From: Chitinivorax sp. B
GTDB taxonomy: Bacteria > Pseudomonadota > Gammaproteobacteria > Burkholderiales > SCOH01
Direction: 5' to 3'
Length of the DNA: 64,000 nucleotides
Assembly: GCF_005503445.1 (NCBI RefSeq)
Contig: NZ_SCOH01000001.1
Location: forward strand, 124,001-188,000
The notes beneath the pieces are model-generated. The model was not told the origin of the DNA and searched no databases. It worked only from the letters and a program-made list of their open reading frames with translations. This document shows positions 19,409-28,528 of this stretch, one piece after another. The number at the start of each line of letters is the position of its first letter. The first letter of the stretch is position 1. Made by a program: the position numbers and the translations under genes.

Positions 19409-21478
19409 TCAACTTGCCAATTTTGAGATGTCAGCAACCTGATTCATCAAGTTACCAAGCTGGGTGAGCAAGGCCAAGCGGTTCTGACGGAGTAGCGGCT
19501 CATCGGTCATGACCATGACCTGGTCGAAAAAGGCGTCAACCGTTTCGCGCAAACCTGCCAATGCTTTCAGCGCATCTGTGTAACCTTGGTTGGCAACATG
19601 TGATTCTACAATCGGCTTCACTTTGGCAACGGCTTCAAACAACGCTTTTTCGGCGGTTTCCTGAAGCAATGTGAAATCGGGTGCGCTATGAATGGCATCG
19701 GTTTTTTTCAGGATGTTACCAATACGCTTGTTGGCAGCGGCAAGGCTCTCAGCTTCAGGCAGGCTGCGGAAAGTGGTCACGGCCTCGACACGTGGCAACA
19801 CCTGATCGATGCGGCGTGGCCCCTGACTGACTACAGCTTCGATCACGGTCACGTCGAAATCGCGACCGGCCAGATAGTTTTTCAGTCGTTCCTGCATGAA
19901 ATCGAACAGTTTCGGAACGGTATCTTCCGCCAGATTGGCTGTCACAAAGCAGGCGCGGGCGTGTTCCAGCAATTCCATCAAATCCAGTGCCAATGGGCTT
20001 TCCAGCAGGATACGCAGGACACCCAGCGCATGACGACGCAGGCCGAACGGGTCTTTGTCGCCTGTCGGGATCAGGCCAATACCCCAGATACCAACCAATG
20101 TATCCAGTTTGTCGGCCAGTGCCACTGCAGCTGCAATATTGTCTTGTGGCAAAGTGTCGCCGGCAAAGCGCGGGTGATAGTGGCCTTCAATGGCGTGGGC
20201 TACGATATCCGATTCACCATCGATACGGGCGTAATACATGCCCATTGTCCCTTGCAGCTCCGGGAATTCACCAACCATGTCGGTCAGCAAATCTGCCTTG
20301 ACCAGATAAGCGGCGCGTTCGGCTTGCTTGGCATCGGCGTGTAACTTGCCAGCGATGATGCCTGCCAGCTTACAGAGGCGTTGGACACGCTCTAGCTGCG
20401 TTCCCAGCTTATTGTGGTAGACCACGTTTTCCAGACGTTGTACTCGAGCATCCAGTCGCTGTTTTTGATCCTGTTCAAAGAAGAATTTGGCATCAGACAG
20501 GCGGGCGCGCAAGACGCGTTCGTTGCCATGGATGATGTGACTCGGGTCATCTGTCTGCAGATTGCTGACAACCAGAAAACGCGACTGCAGACGGCCATTG
20601 GCATCAAGTAACGGAAAATATTTCTGATGTTGTTGCATCGACAGGATCAGGCATTCCTGTGGCACTTTCAGGAAGTCTTCGCTGAAGCTGCCGATATAGA
20701 CGGCTGGCCATTCCACCAATGCGGTAACTTCATCCAGCAATGCTTCATGATCGGCCAACTGGCAATCAGCTGCTGATGCAGCCCGTTTCAGTTGATCCTC
20801 AATATTGGCACGGCGGGCTACAAAACTGGCGATGACGTGGCCTTGCTCATACAAGGTACGGGCATAGGCATCGGCATGGGGAATGGAAATCTCGCCTTTG
20901 GACAGAAAACGGTGACCCAGCGTGGTTCGTCCACTGTTCAGTTCCAGTGCGCAGCCATCAATAACCTGATCGCCATGTAACATGATCAGGCCATGTACTG
21001 GACGAATAAACTGACTATCGCGCGATCCCCAACGCATCAATTTGGGTGCGGGCAGTTTTTTCAGTGCAGTTTCAACAATGACGACCAATTGGCTGGCCAG
21101 GCTTTCACCTGTCTTGGTGTAACGATGTACATAGACATCGTTCTTGCCATCATTGCCGATGGTCAGTTGGGCAACCTCTACCCCGCAGGAGCGGGCAAAG
21201 CCTGTCAGTGCTGGCGTGGGTTGGCCGTCTTTCATGGCATTGGCGACAGCCGGGCCACGGCGTTCCACTTGTTGATCCGGTTGCAGGCTGATCACATTGG
21301 GAATGGTGACCGCGAGGCGGCGTGGGCTGGCGAAGACATGGTGTTCCACGCCAGTCATTACAAAGTTGAGCTTGGTCAGCTCATCGACAATCGTCTGCGC
21401 AAAGGCGGCACCTAAGCGGGGCAGCGCCTTGGGCGGCAGCTCTTCGGTTAACAGTTCAATCAGCAGGGTATCTTGCAT
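19409..21478 (-). CDS. glyS: Glycyl-tRNA synthetase beta subunit
   Basis: Beta chain of the alpha2-beta2 glycyl-tRNA synthetase. The 689 residues start LLIELLTEELPPKALPRLG as in all GlyS, and the middle contains QQHQKYFPLLD and FGLRRHALGVLRI. The C-terminus carries the anticodon-binding-like helical domain ending VADISKL. ATG 21478 is preferred over a TTG two codons upstream. The upstream glyQ lies 51 bases away on the same strand, so the two subunits are co-expressed. Confidence 0.97.
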   Translation of the reverse strand: MQDTLLIELLTEELPPKALPRLGAAFAQTIVDELTKLNFVMTGVEHHVFASPRRLAVTIPNVISLQPDQQVERRGPAVANAMKDGQPTPALTGFARSCGVEVAQLTIGNDGKNDVYVHRYTKTGESLASQLVVIVETALKKLPAPKLMRWGSRDSQFIRPVHGLIMLHGDQVIDGCALELNSGRTTLGHRFLSKGEISIPHADAYARTLYEQGHVIASFVARRANIEDQLKRAASAADCQLADHEALLDEVTALVEWPAVYIGSFSEDFLKVPQECLILSMQQHQKYFPLLDANGRLQSRFLVVSNLQTDDPSHIIHGNERVLRARLSDAKFFFEQDQKQRLDARVQRLENVVYHNKLGTQLERVQRLCKLAGIIAGKLHADAKQAERAAYLVKADLLTDMVGEFPELQGTMGMYYARIDGESDIVAHAIEGHYHPRFAGDTLPQDNIAAAVALADKLDTLVGIWGIGLIPTGDKDPFGLRRHALGVLRILLESPLALDLMELLEHARACFVTANLAEDTVPKLFDFMQERLKNYLAGRDFDVTVIEAVVSQGPRRIDQVLPRVEAVTTFRSLPEAESLAAANKRIGNILKKTDAIHSAPDFTLLQETAEKALFEAVAKVKPIVESHVANQGYTDALKALAGLRETVDAFFDQVMVMTDEPLLRQNRLALLTQLGNLMNQVADISKLAS

Positions 21479-21529
21479 GGCCAATTCTTCATCGGTAAGT
21501 CAGCGCGACAACGAGCACTGACGTGGTCA

Positions 21530-22420
21530 TTATTTTGCCTGGCACATCGGGAAGCCCAGAGCTTCACGCGCATCGTAATAGGCTTGGGCCACCCCTCGTG
21601 ACAGGGTGCGAAGGCGGCCAATGTAGGCAGCCCGTTCGGTGACGGAAATGGCACCACGTGCATCCAGCAGGTTGAAGGTATGGCTGGCTTTCATGATCAT
21701 TTCGTAACCAGGCAATGGCAGTCCCAGTTCCAACAGGCGAGTCGCTTCGGCTTCGTAGTTGTTGAACTGTTCAAACAACAGTGCGACATTGCTGGCATCA
21801 AAGGCAAACTTGGACTGCTCGATTTCATTTTGATGGAACACATTGCCATATGTCAGCTTGTTACCATCTGGTGTGATTGCCCATACCAAGTCATAAACGT
21901 TTTCCACGCCCTGCAGGTACATGGCCAAGCGTTCCAGACCGTAGGTGATTTCGCCGGTAACGGGCTTACAGTCCAAGCCACCCACTTGCTGGAAGTAGGT
22001 GAACTGGGTGACTTCCATGCCATTCAGCCACACTTCCCAACCCAATCCCCACGCGCCCAATGAGGGCGATTCCCAGTCATCTTCGACAAAGCGGATGTCG
22101 TAGACGGTGGGGTCTACGCCCAAAGCACGCAGGCTGTCGAGGTAAAGATCCTGGATATTGTCCGGACTGGGTTTGAGTACCACCTGAAACTGGTGATGCT
22201 GGAACAGTCGGTTGGGGTTCTCGCCGTAACGACCATCTTTCGGACGGCGTGAAGGTTGAACATAGGCAGCATTCCATGGTTCCGGGCCAATAGCACGCAG
22301 GAAAGTAGCAGTGTGGAAGGTACCGGCACCGACTTCCATATCGTACGGCAGGAGCAGGGCGCAGCCTTGCTTGTTCCAGTAATTCTGGAGGGTGAGAATG
22401 ATTTCCTGAAAGGTCAGCAT
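21530..22420 (-). CDS. glyQ: Glycyl-tRNA synthetase alpha subunit
   Basis: Catalytic class II alpha chain of the tetrameric glycyl-tRNA synthetase, 296 residues. It has the family start [19 protein letters not shown], then [18 protein letters not shown], and class II motifs including [13 protein letters not shown] and [10 protein letters not shown]. It precedes glyS in the same operon. The divergent gap of 173 bases to the next plus-strand gene presumably holds its promoter; none was clear. Confidence 0.97.
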   Translation of the reverse strand: MLTFQEIILTLQNYWNKQGCALLLPYDMEVGAGTFHTATFLRAIGPEPWNAAYVQPSRRPKDGRYGENPNRLFQHHQFQVVLKPSPDNIQDLYLDSLRALGVDPTVYDIRFVEDDWESPSLGAWGLGWEVWLNGMEVTQFTYFQQVGGLDCKPVTGEITYGLERLAMYLQGVENVYDLVWAITPDGNKLTYGNVFHQNEIEQSKFAFDASNVALLFEQFNNYEAEATRLLELGLPLPGYEMIMKASHTFNLLDARGAISVTERAAYIGRLRTLSRGVAQAYYDAREALGFPMCQAK

Positions 22421-22593
22421 GAATTGATGCTTGCGAGTAAGGTCAAAACGGGCATTCTAACCCGATTGGATACACCGTAAAACCCGGATGTGCAGCGATA
22501 TCGAGGGACATGGGGAAACCTGCCCGGATTGGCACGTCATCTGTGGATTGACCGACTATAGATAAAGTAGACGAATCCAACCTGAATGTTGTC

Positions 22594-23334
22594 ATGCATA
22601 TTTCAAGCTATTGGCGAGGCATGGCCTTGGCACTATTGGCCACACCAATGGCTTGCGTGGCTGCTGACCTTCGGGTTTCATATCATCTAGCTTTTTCTAC
22701 CCCCTATGTGATTGTCAATGGTTTGACTCTGACCGATGGGCTGATGAAGGATATTGGCGATGCTGTTGCGTCGGTATCCGGCCTGTCTGTGAGTTATCAC
22801 GTCACGTCACGTGCCCGGCTTGAATCTGAAATTATCGAAGGGCGCTATCACATGACCTGCCTGATTGTACCTGCCTGGTTCAGGGAGCCAGCGCGAATGG
22901 ACTGGTCCATTCCATTGATCACGGAGAATGAACGATACCTGATACCGAAACAGGCGGCAGATATCGTGGAACTTGATGATTTGAATGGCTTGATGTTAGG
23001 GCTGATCAAGAATTTTCGTTATCCGACGTTGGAAAAGCGGATTGCTGACGGTCAATTTATCCGGGATAACTCGGCTGATTTTCATCAGGCACTCAAAAAA
23101 CTCAAATTTGGCCGGGTGGATGCGATGCTGATCAAGGATCTTCAATTGAATCACCTGTTGAAGCACGAACCGGACGCGCAACGATTCAAACTAGCAACCC
23201 GGGTGGAGAGTCGGAATGAACTGCAATGCGCCATTTCACGACATCTCCCGTTTGACCGGTCGATACTGGAGCATGCCTTTCAACAGCTGAAGGAGAGTGG
23301 GCAACTGGAGCGGATTGCTGCCAAGTACCGGTAG
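22594..23334 (+). CDS. Small family-3 periplasmic binding protein, copy A
   Basis: A 246-residue exported binding protein. The signal peptide ends ACVAA before DLRVSYH. The body is a short type II periplasmic binding domain with SRARLE, DWSIPLITENERYLIP, LGLIKNFRYPTLE, GRVDAML and the terminal SGQLERIAAKYR. It is a clear paralogue of the minus-strand gene ending at 24255, which is also 246 residues long. Neither has transporter genes nearby. Such single binding proteins are frequent in Chitinibacteraceae-like genomes and may be sensors; the ligand is unknown. Confidence 0.85.
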   Translation: MHISSYWRGMALALLATPMACVAADLRVSYHLAFSTPYVIVNGLTLTDGLMKDIGDAVASVSGLSVSYHVTSRARLESEIIEGRYHMTCLIVPAWFREPARMDWSIPLITENERYLIPKQAADIVELDDLNGLMLGLIKNFRYPTLEKRIADGQFIRDNSADFHQALKKLKFGRVDAMLIKDLQLNHLLKHEPDAQRFKLATRVESRNELQCAISRHLPFDRSILEHAFQQLKESGQLERIAAKYR

Positions 23335-23452
23335 TGCCGTACTGTCTGCGCCGAGCGCCTCAGCATCGGATTGTGCTGTTGATCGGGCGTGACGAGGTCT
23401 TGTCTCGTTGCCGTCATTGACTACTTGCACTCATTGTTCTGAGGGTCGACCT

Positions 23453-24082
23453 TCATGGTTTGTTCACCCATCGTCCGTAGCGGAATCCGCTATCGAACTC
23501 AATATCCGTGCTGTTGGGTATGATGCGTGCCGTTGTAGTGTAAACCTCATCAAGGACATTTTCGGTTGGCACCAGTTTTGGAATCTGCATGGCTGGTATC
23601 CCTTTGTCCTTTAGCCATGGATGCGGGTTAGCTACACGAATCCGATATTTGAACGACAAATAGCGTATACCCCCCAACTCCATGCTTGGCAGTGCATCGA
23701 CAATGCTATCGAGGCTGGCATCTCCCATGCACAGACGGGGTCGTGGTTCACTGATGCCTGGCTCTGGGTCATCGCGGTAGGCAACCTTACCTGCCGCGGT
23801 CAGGGAGTAGGTGTATCGGGCGTCGTTACCCGACTCCTGTTTGTCAATCAGGCCTGCGTTCAGCAAGGTGTTGCAATATAAACACGTCCTGTCAGGCTGA
23901 ATGGGAAAAGGGCCTTCATAAATGCACAAGGGACTTTGTTTTTTAAGCTGATCGCTCAATTGACTGATGATCGGTTGCTTGTAACGTGCTTCAATTTCGC
24001 CTTTGTGCTTGCCGCCGAGTATGAAACGGTACAGTAGCATCACGATTAGTGCGGCAGCCAGACCATAAAACAGGTTTTTCAT
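23453..24082 (-). CDS. Unrecognised membrane-anchored protein
   Basis: A 209-residue protein I do not recognise. It starts with one membrane helix (LFYGLAAALIVMLLYRFI), followed by a basic stretch and a soluble domain with four cysteines (LCIYEG, CLYCN, RLCMG). The CLYCNTLLNAGLI...YSLTAAGK segment resembles a small winged-helix-like unit, where 'LTAAGK' is typical of wing regions; this is a guess. It lies between the two inverted binding-protein paralogues. A divergent gap follows its start. It may be a periplasmic lipoprotein-like partner, but no lipobox is present. Confidence 0.65.
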   Translation of the reverse strand: MKNLFYGLAAALIVMLLYRFILGGKHKGEIEARYKQPIISQLSDQLKKQSPLCIYEGPFPIQPDRTCLYCNTLLNAGLIDKQESGNDARYTYSLTAAGKVAYRDDPEPGISEPRPRLCMGDASLDSIVDALPSMELGGIRYLSFKYRIRVANPHPWLKDKGIPAMQIPKLVPTENVLDEVYTTTARIIPNSTDIEFDSGFRYGRWVNKP

Positions 24083-24254
24083 GTTTTCCCTTCGAGTGGT
24101 GCCAGTGGTCGTTGGTGCCGTCAGGCGTGAAGCCGCATTGGTGACATGCTTGTTCGTTTAATGTGGGGACTGATACAACGTGCCATGGATGGCGAATTGT
24201 GAAATGGTGCAGTGCCACCGGCAATGTGTATGCAACCCTCAGCTACTGTATCCA

Positions 24255-24995
24255 TTAACGGTATTCATTGGCGATCCGCTCCAATTGACCAGTCACTTTG
24301 AGCTTTTGAAAGGCCTGTTCCAGCCGAGTGGCACTATAGGGCAAATTACGTGAGATCGCACATAGCAGTGTATTGCGGCTTTCCACCCGGGTTGCGAGCT
24401 TGAATTGGCGAGCGGTGGGATCATTTTTCATCAGGTAATTGATCTGGATGTCTTTCGCCAGCATGGCGTCAATCCGTCCGCGTTTGAGTTTTCTGTAAGC
24501 TTGCTGAACGTTCATGGAATCATCACGAGTAAAGCGACCGGTAGCCAAGCCTTCTTCAAGGCTGGGGTACCGATAGTTGCGGATCAAGCCGATACTGCGG
24601 CCATCAAGATCGATTTGAGTCACAATATCGGCGGCTTCGTGAGGAAGTAGATAGCGCTCCTCTTCATTCAAGAGCGGCACTGACCATAGTACGGACTGGG
24701 GATTCTTGAACCATTGTGGTGTGGTCAGACAATTCATGTGCACAATCCCCAGCTCGGTGTCTTTCTCGATTCTGGCACGAGATGTGATCTGGTAAACAGC
24801 AGTCATGCCTGCGGCTTGCGCGATGGCATCTCCTAGGCTTTTGGTCAGGCTGTTGGCCAGTTCATTGCCATTCATGATCACATAGGGCTCGGAATGACTC
24901 GGTTCGAAGGCGATCAGCAAATCCTGAGCGTGGCTAGGTAGTGCGTGGCAAAGCAGCGCAAGATATAAAGTTAATAAGCGTAACGGGTTGTACAT
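24255..24995 (-). CDS. Small family-3 periplasmic binding protein, copy B
   Basis: A 246-residue paralogue of the plus-strand gene at 22.6 kb, with the same landmarks: SRARIE, LWSVPLLNEEERYLLP, IGLIRNYRYPSLEEG, GRIDAML, TRVESRN and a terminal TGQLERIANEYR. The signal peptide ends at PSHAQ. ATG 24995 is used because it starts the signal peptide; the frame is open to 25046. Copies A and B point in opposite directions with the unknown membrane protein between them. The identity is moderate, so the duplication is old. Confidence 0.85.
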   Translation of the reverse strand: MYNPLRLLTLYLALLCHALPSHAQDLLIAFEPSHSEPYVIMNGNELANSLTKSLGDAIAQAAGMTAVYQITSRARIEKDTELGIVHMNCLTTPQWFKNPQSVLWSVPLLNEEERYLLPHEAADIVTQIDLDGRSIGLIRNYRYPSLEEGLATGRFTRDDSMNVQQAYRKLKRGRIDAMLAKDIQINYLMKNDPTARQFKLATRVESRNTLLCAISRNLPYSATRLEQAFQKLKVTGQLERIANEYR

Positions 24996-25100
24996 GATGA
25001 AGAAGGCTGTCGAGGTATCTTCTTCATCATAGTTGCTTGTCAACACATTGACGTGACAGGTCTGGCATGTGGCGCCATTGTTTCAATACAGCAGCAGATA

Positions 25101-25649
25101 TCAGGATGGACTTGCGACACGTTGGGTGCGATTCAGTCGCCAGTAACGGATGCTGAGGCCAAGCAATAGGCAAGGAAGCCAGACCCATCTTAATTCGGAC
25201 CACAGAACTATCAGGCCGCGGTCGGATAAAAAGCGAGACAAACCGATAGGGGAGACGCGGATCATCCGATAAGGCGCAAATAGCCGTTCTTCTGACCAGG
25301 GCCAAAATAGCGCAATGCCTAACCCACCGGTAGTAAACGCATCCAATACGCCATGTGATGCAGTGCAGATGAAAATGAAGGCAACAACGCGCCCGAATCC
25401 GGTTTGCAAGTGCTTGTAAGCCAGACCGGCAAGCACAGCAACCAAAACAGCAAACGTAAGTGAATGGGTGATGCCGCGATGCCCTAATGCATGGGCATAA
25501 GGAATGCCCAGTTTAAACGCGACGACATCCAGATCGGGCAGCATGGCAACGACGATACCCAGCAGAATCAGACGTGGTGGGAGTAGGTGGCGCCCCAGAG
25601 CAAGGCCAGCCGTCAGGGGGACGGCAGCATGGGTCATGATGGTTGGCAT
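25101..25649 (-). CDS. YdjM-type membrane-bound metal-dependent hydrolase (DUF457)
   Basis: A 182-residue integral membrane protein with about four helices. Conserved motifs of the DUF457/YdjM family are visible: THAAVPL, MLPDLDVV, GHRGITHS and SHGVLDAFTTGG, supplying His and Asp residues for metal binding. In E. coli the homologue is LexA-regulated, but no SOS box was recognised here. ATG 25649 is chosen; ATG 25637 (four codons later) is an alternative. The frame remains open to 25727 but that extension runs into the fbp terminator. Function beyond family is unknown. Confidence 0.85.
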   Translation of the reverse strand: MPTIMTHAAVPLTAGLALGRHLLPPRLILLGIVVAMLPDLDVVAFKLGIPYAHALGHRGITHSLTFAVLVAVLAGLAYKHLQTGFGRVVAFIFICTASHGVLDAFTTGGLGIALFWPWSEERLFAPYRMIRVSPIGLSRFLSDRGLIVLWSELRWVWLPCLLLGLSIRYWRLNRTQRVASPS

Positions 25650-25713
25650 GATGAAATCGGCGGTCAGATCAATTGAAGACAACGTGGTCCTTGGTTTGGC
25701 CGTAATCAGGCAG

Positions 25714-25748
25714 TCAAAAGCCGCCACAACAGCGAGTCATGGCGGCTT
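25714..25748 (-). terminator. Terminator of fbp
   Basis: On the minus strand AAGCCGCCA and TGGCGGCTT form a 9-bp stem with a 13-base loop followed by TTTTGA, 20 bases after the fbp stop. It also overlaps the extended, unlikely start of the YdjM-type gene. Confidence 0.75.
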
Positions 25749-25768
25749 GATTTGAGCAGCAATACTGA

Positions 25769-26770
25769 TCAGGACTGGTGGTAGCGGGTCACCACTTCCA
25801 CTTCACGTTTTGAGCCCAGGAAGACCGCTACGCGCTCATGGAGTGCAGTCGGCTGAATATCCATGATGCGCTGATGACCATTGGTTGCCATGCCGCCCGC
25901 TTGTTCAATGATGAACGACATCGGGTTGGCTTCGTACATCAGGCGCAGTTTGCCGGGCTTGTTCGGCTCGCGGGCATCACGTGGGTAGGTGAAGACACCG
26001 CCACGGGTCAGAATGCGATGTACATCGGCCACCATCGAGGCCACCCAGCGCATGTTGTAATCCTTGCCACGCGGGCCTTCCTTACCGGCCAATAGTTCAT
26101 CGATGTAACGTTTGACCGGCGGTTCCCAGTGACGCATGTTCGACATATTGATGGCGAACTCCTTGGTTTCTTCCGGTACGGTCATATCCGGATGGGTCAG
26201 AACCCAGCTGCCGATTTCCGCATCCAGCGTAAAGCCATGTACGCCATTGCCCAAGGTCAGGACCAGCATGGTCTGCGGGCCATACACGGTGTAACCGGCC
26301 GCAACTTGCTGGGTTCCTGCTTGCAGGAATGCCTTTTCATCAGTGCCATCGACCCCTTCCGGGCAACGCAGCAACGAGAAGATGGTGCCGACTGAGATGT
26401 TCACGTCGATGTTGGACGAACCATCCAGCGGATCGAACAGCAACAGGTAGCCACCCTTCGGGTAGTCGGTCGGGATAGGATGCGGATGTTCCATTTCTTC
26501 CGATGCAATGGCCGCCAGGTGACCACCCCATTCGTTGGCATCCAGCAATACTTCGTTGGCGATCACATCCAGTTTCTTCTGGGCTTCACCTTGCACGTTA
26601 CCTGTGCCGGCTTCGCCCAGTACGCCAGCCAATGCACCTTTACGGATGGCATGGTTGATGGCCTTGCAGGCACGCGCCACTACTTCGATGGACAGCCGCA
26701 GTTCCGCATCGATGGCGTTGTTCTTGCGCTGCTGTTCGATCAGAAAGCGGCTCAGTGAAATTCGGCTCAT
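25769..26770 (-). CDS. fbp: Class I fructose-1,6-bisphosphatase
   Basis: Gluconeogenic phosphatase converting fructose-1,6-bisphosphate to fructose-6-phosphate. The class I signature is plain: EEMEHPHP, then [11 protein letters not shown] with the metal-binding Asp/Glu cluster, and VGTIFSLLR. The substrate-binding GGVFTYPRD and [20 protein letters not shown] follow. The 333 residues are normal. A TATAAT for the minus strand is at 26800-26805, 30 bases upstream of the start. Confidence 0.97.
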   Translation of the reverse strand: MSRISLSRFLIEQQRKNNAIDAELRLSIEVVARACKAINHAIRKGALAGVLGEAGTGNVQGEAQKKLDVIANEVLLDANEWGGHLAAIASEEMEHPHPIPTDYPKGGYLLLFDPLDGSSNIDVNISVGTIFSLLRCPEGVDGTDEKAFLQAGTQQVAAGYTVYGPQTMLVLTLGNGVHGFTLDAEIGSWVLTHPDMTVPEETKEFAINMSNMRHWEPPVKRYIDELLAGKEGPRGKDYNMRWVASMVADVHRILTRGGVFTYPRDAREPNKPGKLRLMYEANPMSFIIEQAGGMATNGHQRIMDIQPTALHERVAVFLGSKREVEVVTRYHQS

Positions 26771-26799
26771 GTCAGTCTCTCAATGGTTTAGTGCGGTGT

Positions 26800-26805
26800 A
26801 TTATA
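26800..26805 (-). promoter_or_regulatory. -10 element of the fbp promoter
   Basis: Minus-strand TATAAT, 30 bases before the fbp ATG. No good -35 match was found at the usual spacing. Confidence 0.5.
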
Positions 26806-26902
26806 CCTTTTCAAGCTCATGCCGAGTGAATAGGCCGCTGGCCTGACCTTGGGGTTTGTTGGAGAATAGCTGCTTCATCCGCGTTGCAGAGCGAAGGAAA
26901 CG

Positions 26903-28525
26903 ATGGGGCTTTTCGACAAATTACGTGACAAGCAGGCGCATCCCTTGTCACATCCGCAGGCTGCCGATGTATGGTGGAAAGCCATCGAACAGCGTGATGC
27001 TGCCACCATACTCGACACGGTTCGTGACACATTGGCCCAGTTTCTTGGGGCCAAGCCTAAGTTGAGTGCTTCCCGTATGGCAGCGCTCATTCAACTGGAT
27101 GGCTTGGCTTACCCTACCTTCGAAATGGTATGCCTTCAGTATGTGCAGAACCCACGCATGCCACAGCAGTTGGAGGTGGAGTTGTGGACCCGGGCGGTTC
27201 GCTATTGCGAAACGATGTTGAAGGCCTACTTGGTGTTTGTGAAGGATTCCTCTTCAAGCAACGAGGAAAGCTCGCCACAGATGGCGCTATTGCTGGCGCG
27301 ATCATTACGTTATCTGGGCACCATCAACCGATTTCACTACTTTCATAACCAGTCCCCAGATAAGAAGATCTGGGCTACAGCCAATCAGTTATATAGTCTG
27401 GCAGAAGTGGAAAAACGCGAATCGGATGTGATCCGTCTTTATCCGAACGCAATGCGGGCTGAGACTTCCTGTGCCGATGAATACATTCGACTGGTGATGC
27501 TTGGAACCGTGGTGGGCTGTGGGTTGACGGTACGTCAACTGGATACGGTGGATACCTGGCTGGCACTGTTGTCGCAGCATGTGGTGCTGGAACACTTGCC
27601 CACAACTACCAGCGGGCAATATTGGGTGGATCTGACGGGTTACACCGGTGCGGCGCGTTACAAGGGTGAGCCCAGAGTGCCGCGTGGTCGCTATTGGAGC
27701 ATGTCTGAATGGTTATATGCGTTGATGAATGCCCGGCAGCACCGGGCCAGGCAATCCGCCGCATTGCTTGAGTCATTGGCGGGGACGGGGGCCGCAGATC
27801 TGATTCGACAGCTGGAGCGATGGTGGAGCGCAGAATTCGACCTGCAGGCGTTGCGTACCAGCGAGCGCGTGGCAGTCACCGGTGAAATGCAGGTGCTGAT
27901 TGGCCTGGATGCGATTGCGCGAGGCCTGCCGCCGCCAGAACACGAGCAACTGGAGGCCGATCGTGGGATTGGTGATCGTGAAATGATGGACATGCAGCAA
28001 TATGGTTTCATCACAGAACGGACCAAGCAGGCGACTGCCAAAGAGGGCAAGGTTGCGACAGGCGTGGTGTCGGACGCTGTTCACTGGATTATGACGGATC
28101 GTAGTGAGCGGGGCTTGGGGTTGCTGGCAGACGCCCTGGCGCGTCCAGTGCAGTCAGGTGTACTGCTGGGGATGAGTCTGGATGGTCGGTCGTGGGAGAT
28201 TGGCATTGTCAGACGGGTCATGACTCAGCAGGGTGATAACCGACAGCGGATTGGTACGGAGTTGTTGGGCACACGGGCAGAACCCTTGATTGTCCGAGGC
28301 GGCGTGGCCCTGGCGCCAAGCGCGCGCGGGCAGGCTGGTCTGGTGATCAGTTCAGGTGACAACCAAGTGGCGGATCAACTGGCGTTGATTGTTCCGTATT
28401 CTGCCTATTGTCAGGGGGCTGAGCTGACTGCAGAGATTGCGCAGCGACAGGTTCGGTTCCGCATGCGTGAAACGCTGATCAAGGGTGATCATTGGTTGAT
28501 GGCCGCTGCCGACCGATTGGGGTAA
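26903..28525 (+). CDS. Large unrecognised protein with PilZ-like C-terminal region
   Basis: A 540-residue cytosolic protein without membrane segments. Residues ~1-330 are helical and unlike anything I recognise. From about residue 390 comes WIMTDRSERGLGLL, then a beta-rich stretch with WEIGIVRRVM and IGTELLG. The D-x-S-x-x-G pattern followed by a V-R segment is what PilZ domains show; the usual RxxxR before it is not evident, so c-di-GMP binding is uncertain. A good ribosome site (AAGGAAACG) precedes ATG 26903. The next gene starts three bases after its stop and has the same general architecture. Together with the HD-GYP gene this suggests a c-di-GMP output unit. Confidence 0.75.
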   Translation: MGLFDKLRDKQAHPLSHPQAADVWWKAIEQRDAATILDTVRDTLAQFLGAKPKLSASRMAALIQLDGLAYPTFEMVCLQYVQNPRMPQQLEVELWTRAVRYCETMLKAYLVFVKDSSSSNEESSPQMALLLARSLRYLGTINRFHYFHNQSPDKKIWATANQLYSLAEVEKRESDVIRLYPNAMRAETSCADEYIRLVMLGTVVGCGLTVRQLDTVDTWLALLSQHVVLEHLPTTTSGQYWVDLTGYTGAARYKGEPRVPRGRYWSMSEWLYALMNARQHRARQSAALLESLAGTGAADLIRQLERWWSAEFDLQALRTSERVAVTGEMQVLIGLDAIARGLPPPEHEQLEADRGIGDREMMDMQQYGFITERTKQATAKEGKVATGVVSDAVHWIMTDRSERGLGLLADALARPVQSGVLLGMSLDGRSWEIGIVRRVMTQQGDNRQRIGTELLGTRAEPLIVRGGVALAPSARGQAGLVISSGDNQVADQLALIVPYSAYCQGAELTAEIAQRQVRFRMRETLIKGDHWLMAAADRLG

Positions 28526-28528
28526 GAC

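Noticed and set aside
19688-20344. Plus-strand open frame (218 codons) opposite glyS
   Set aside because: glyS is certain on the minus strand; the other frame is a shadow.
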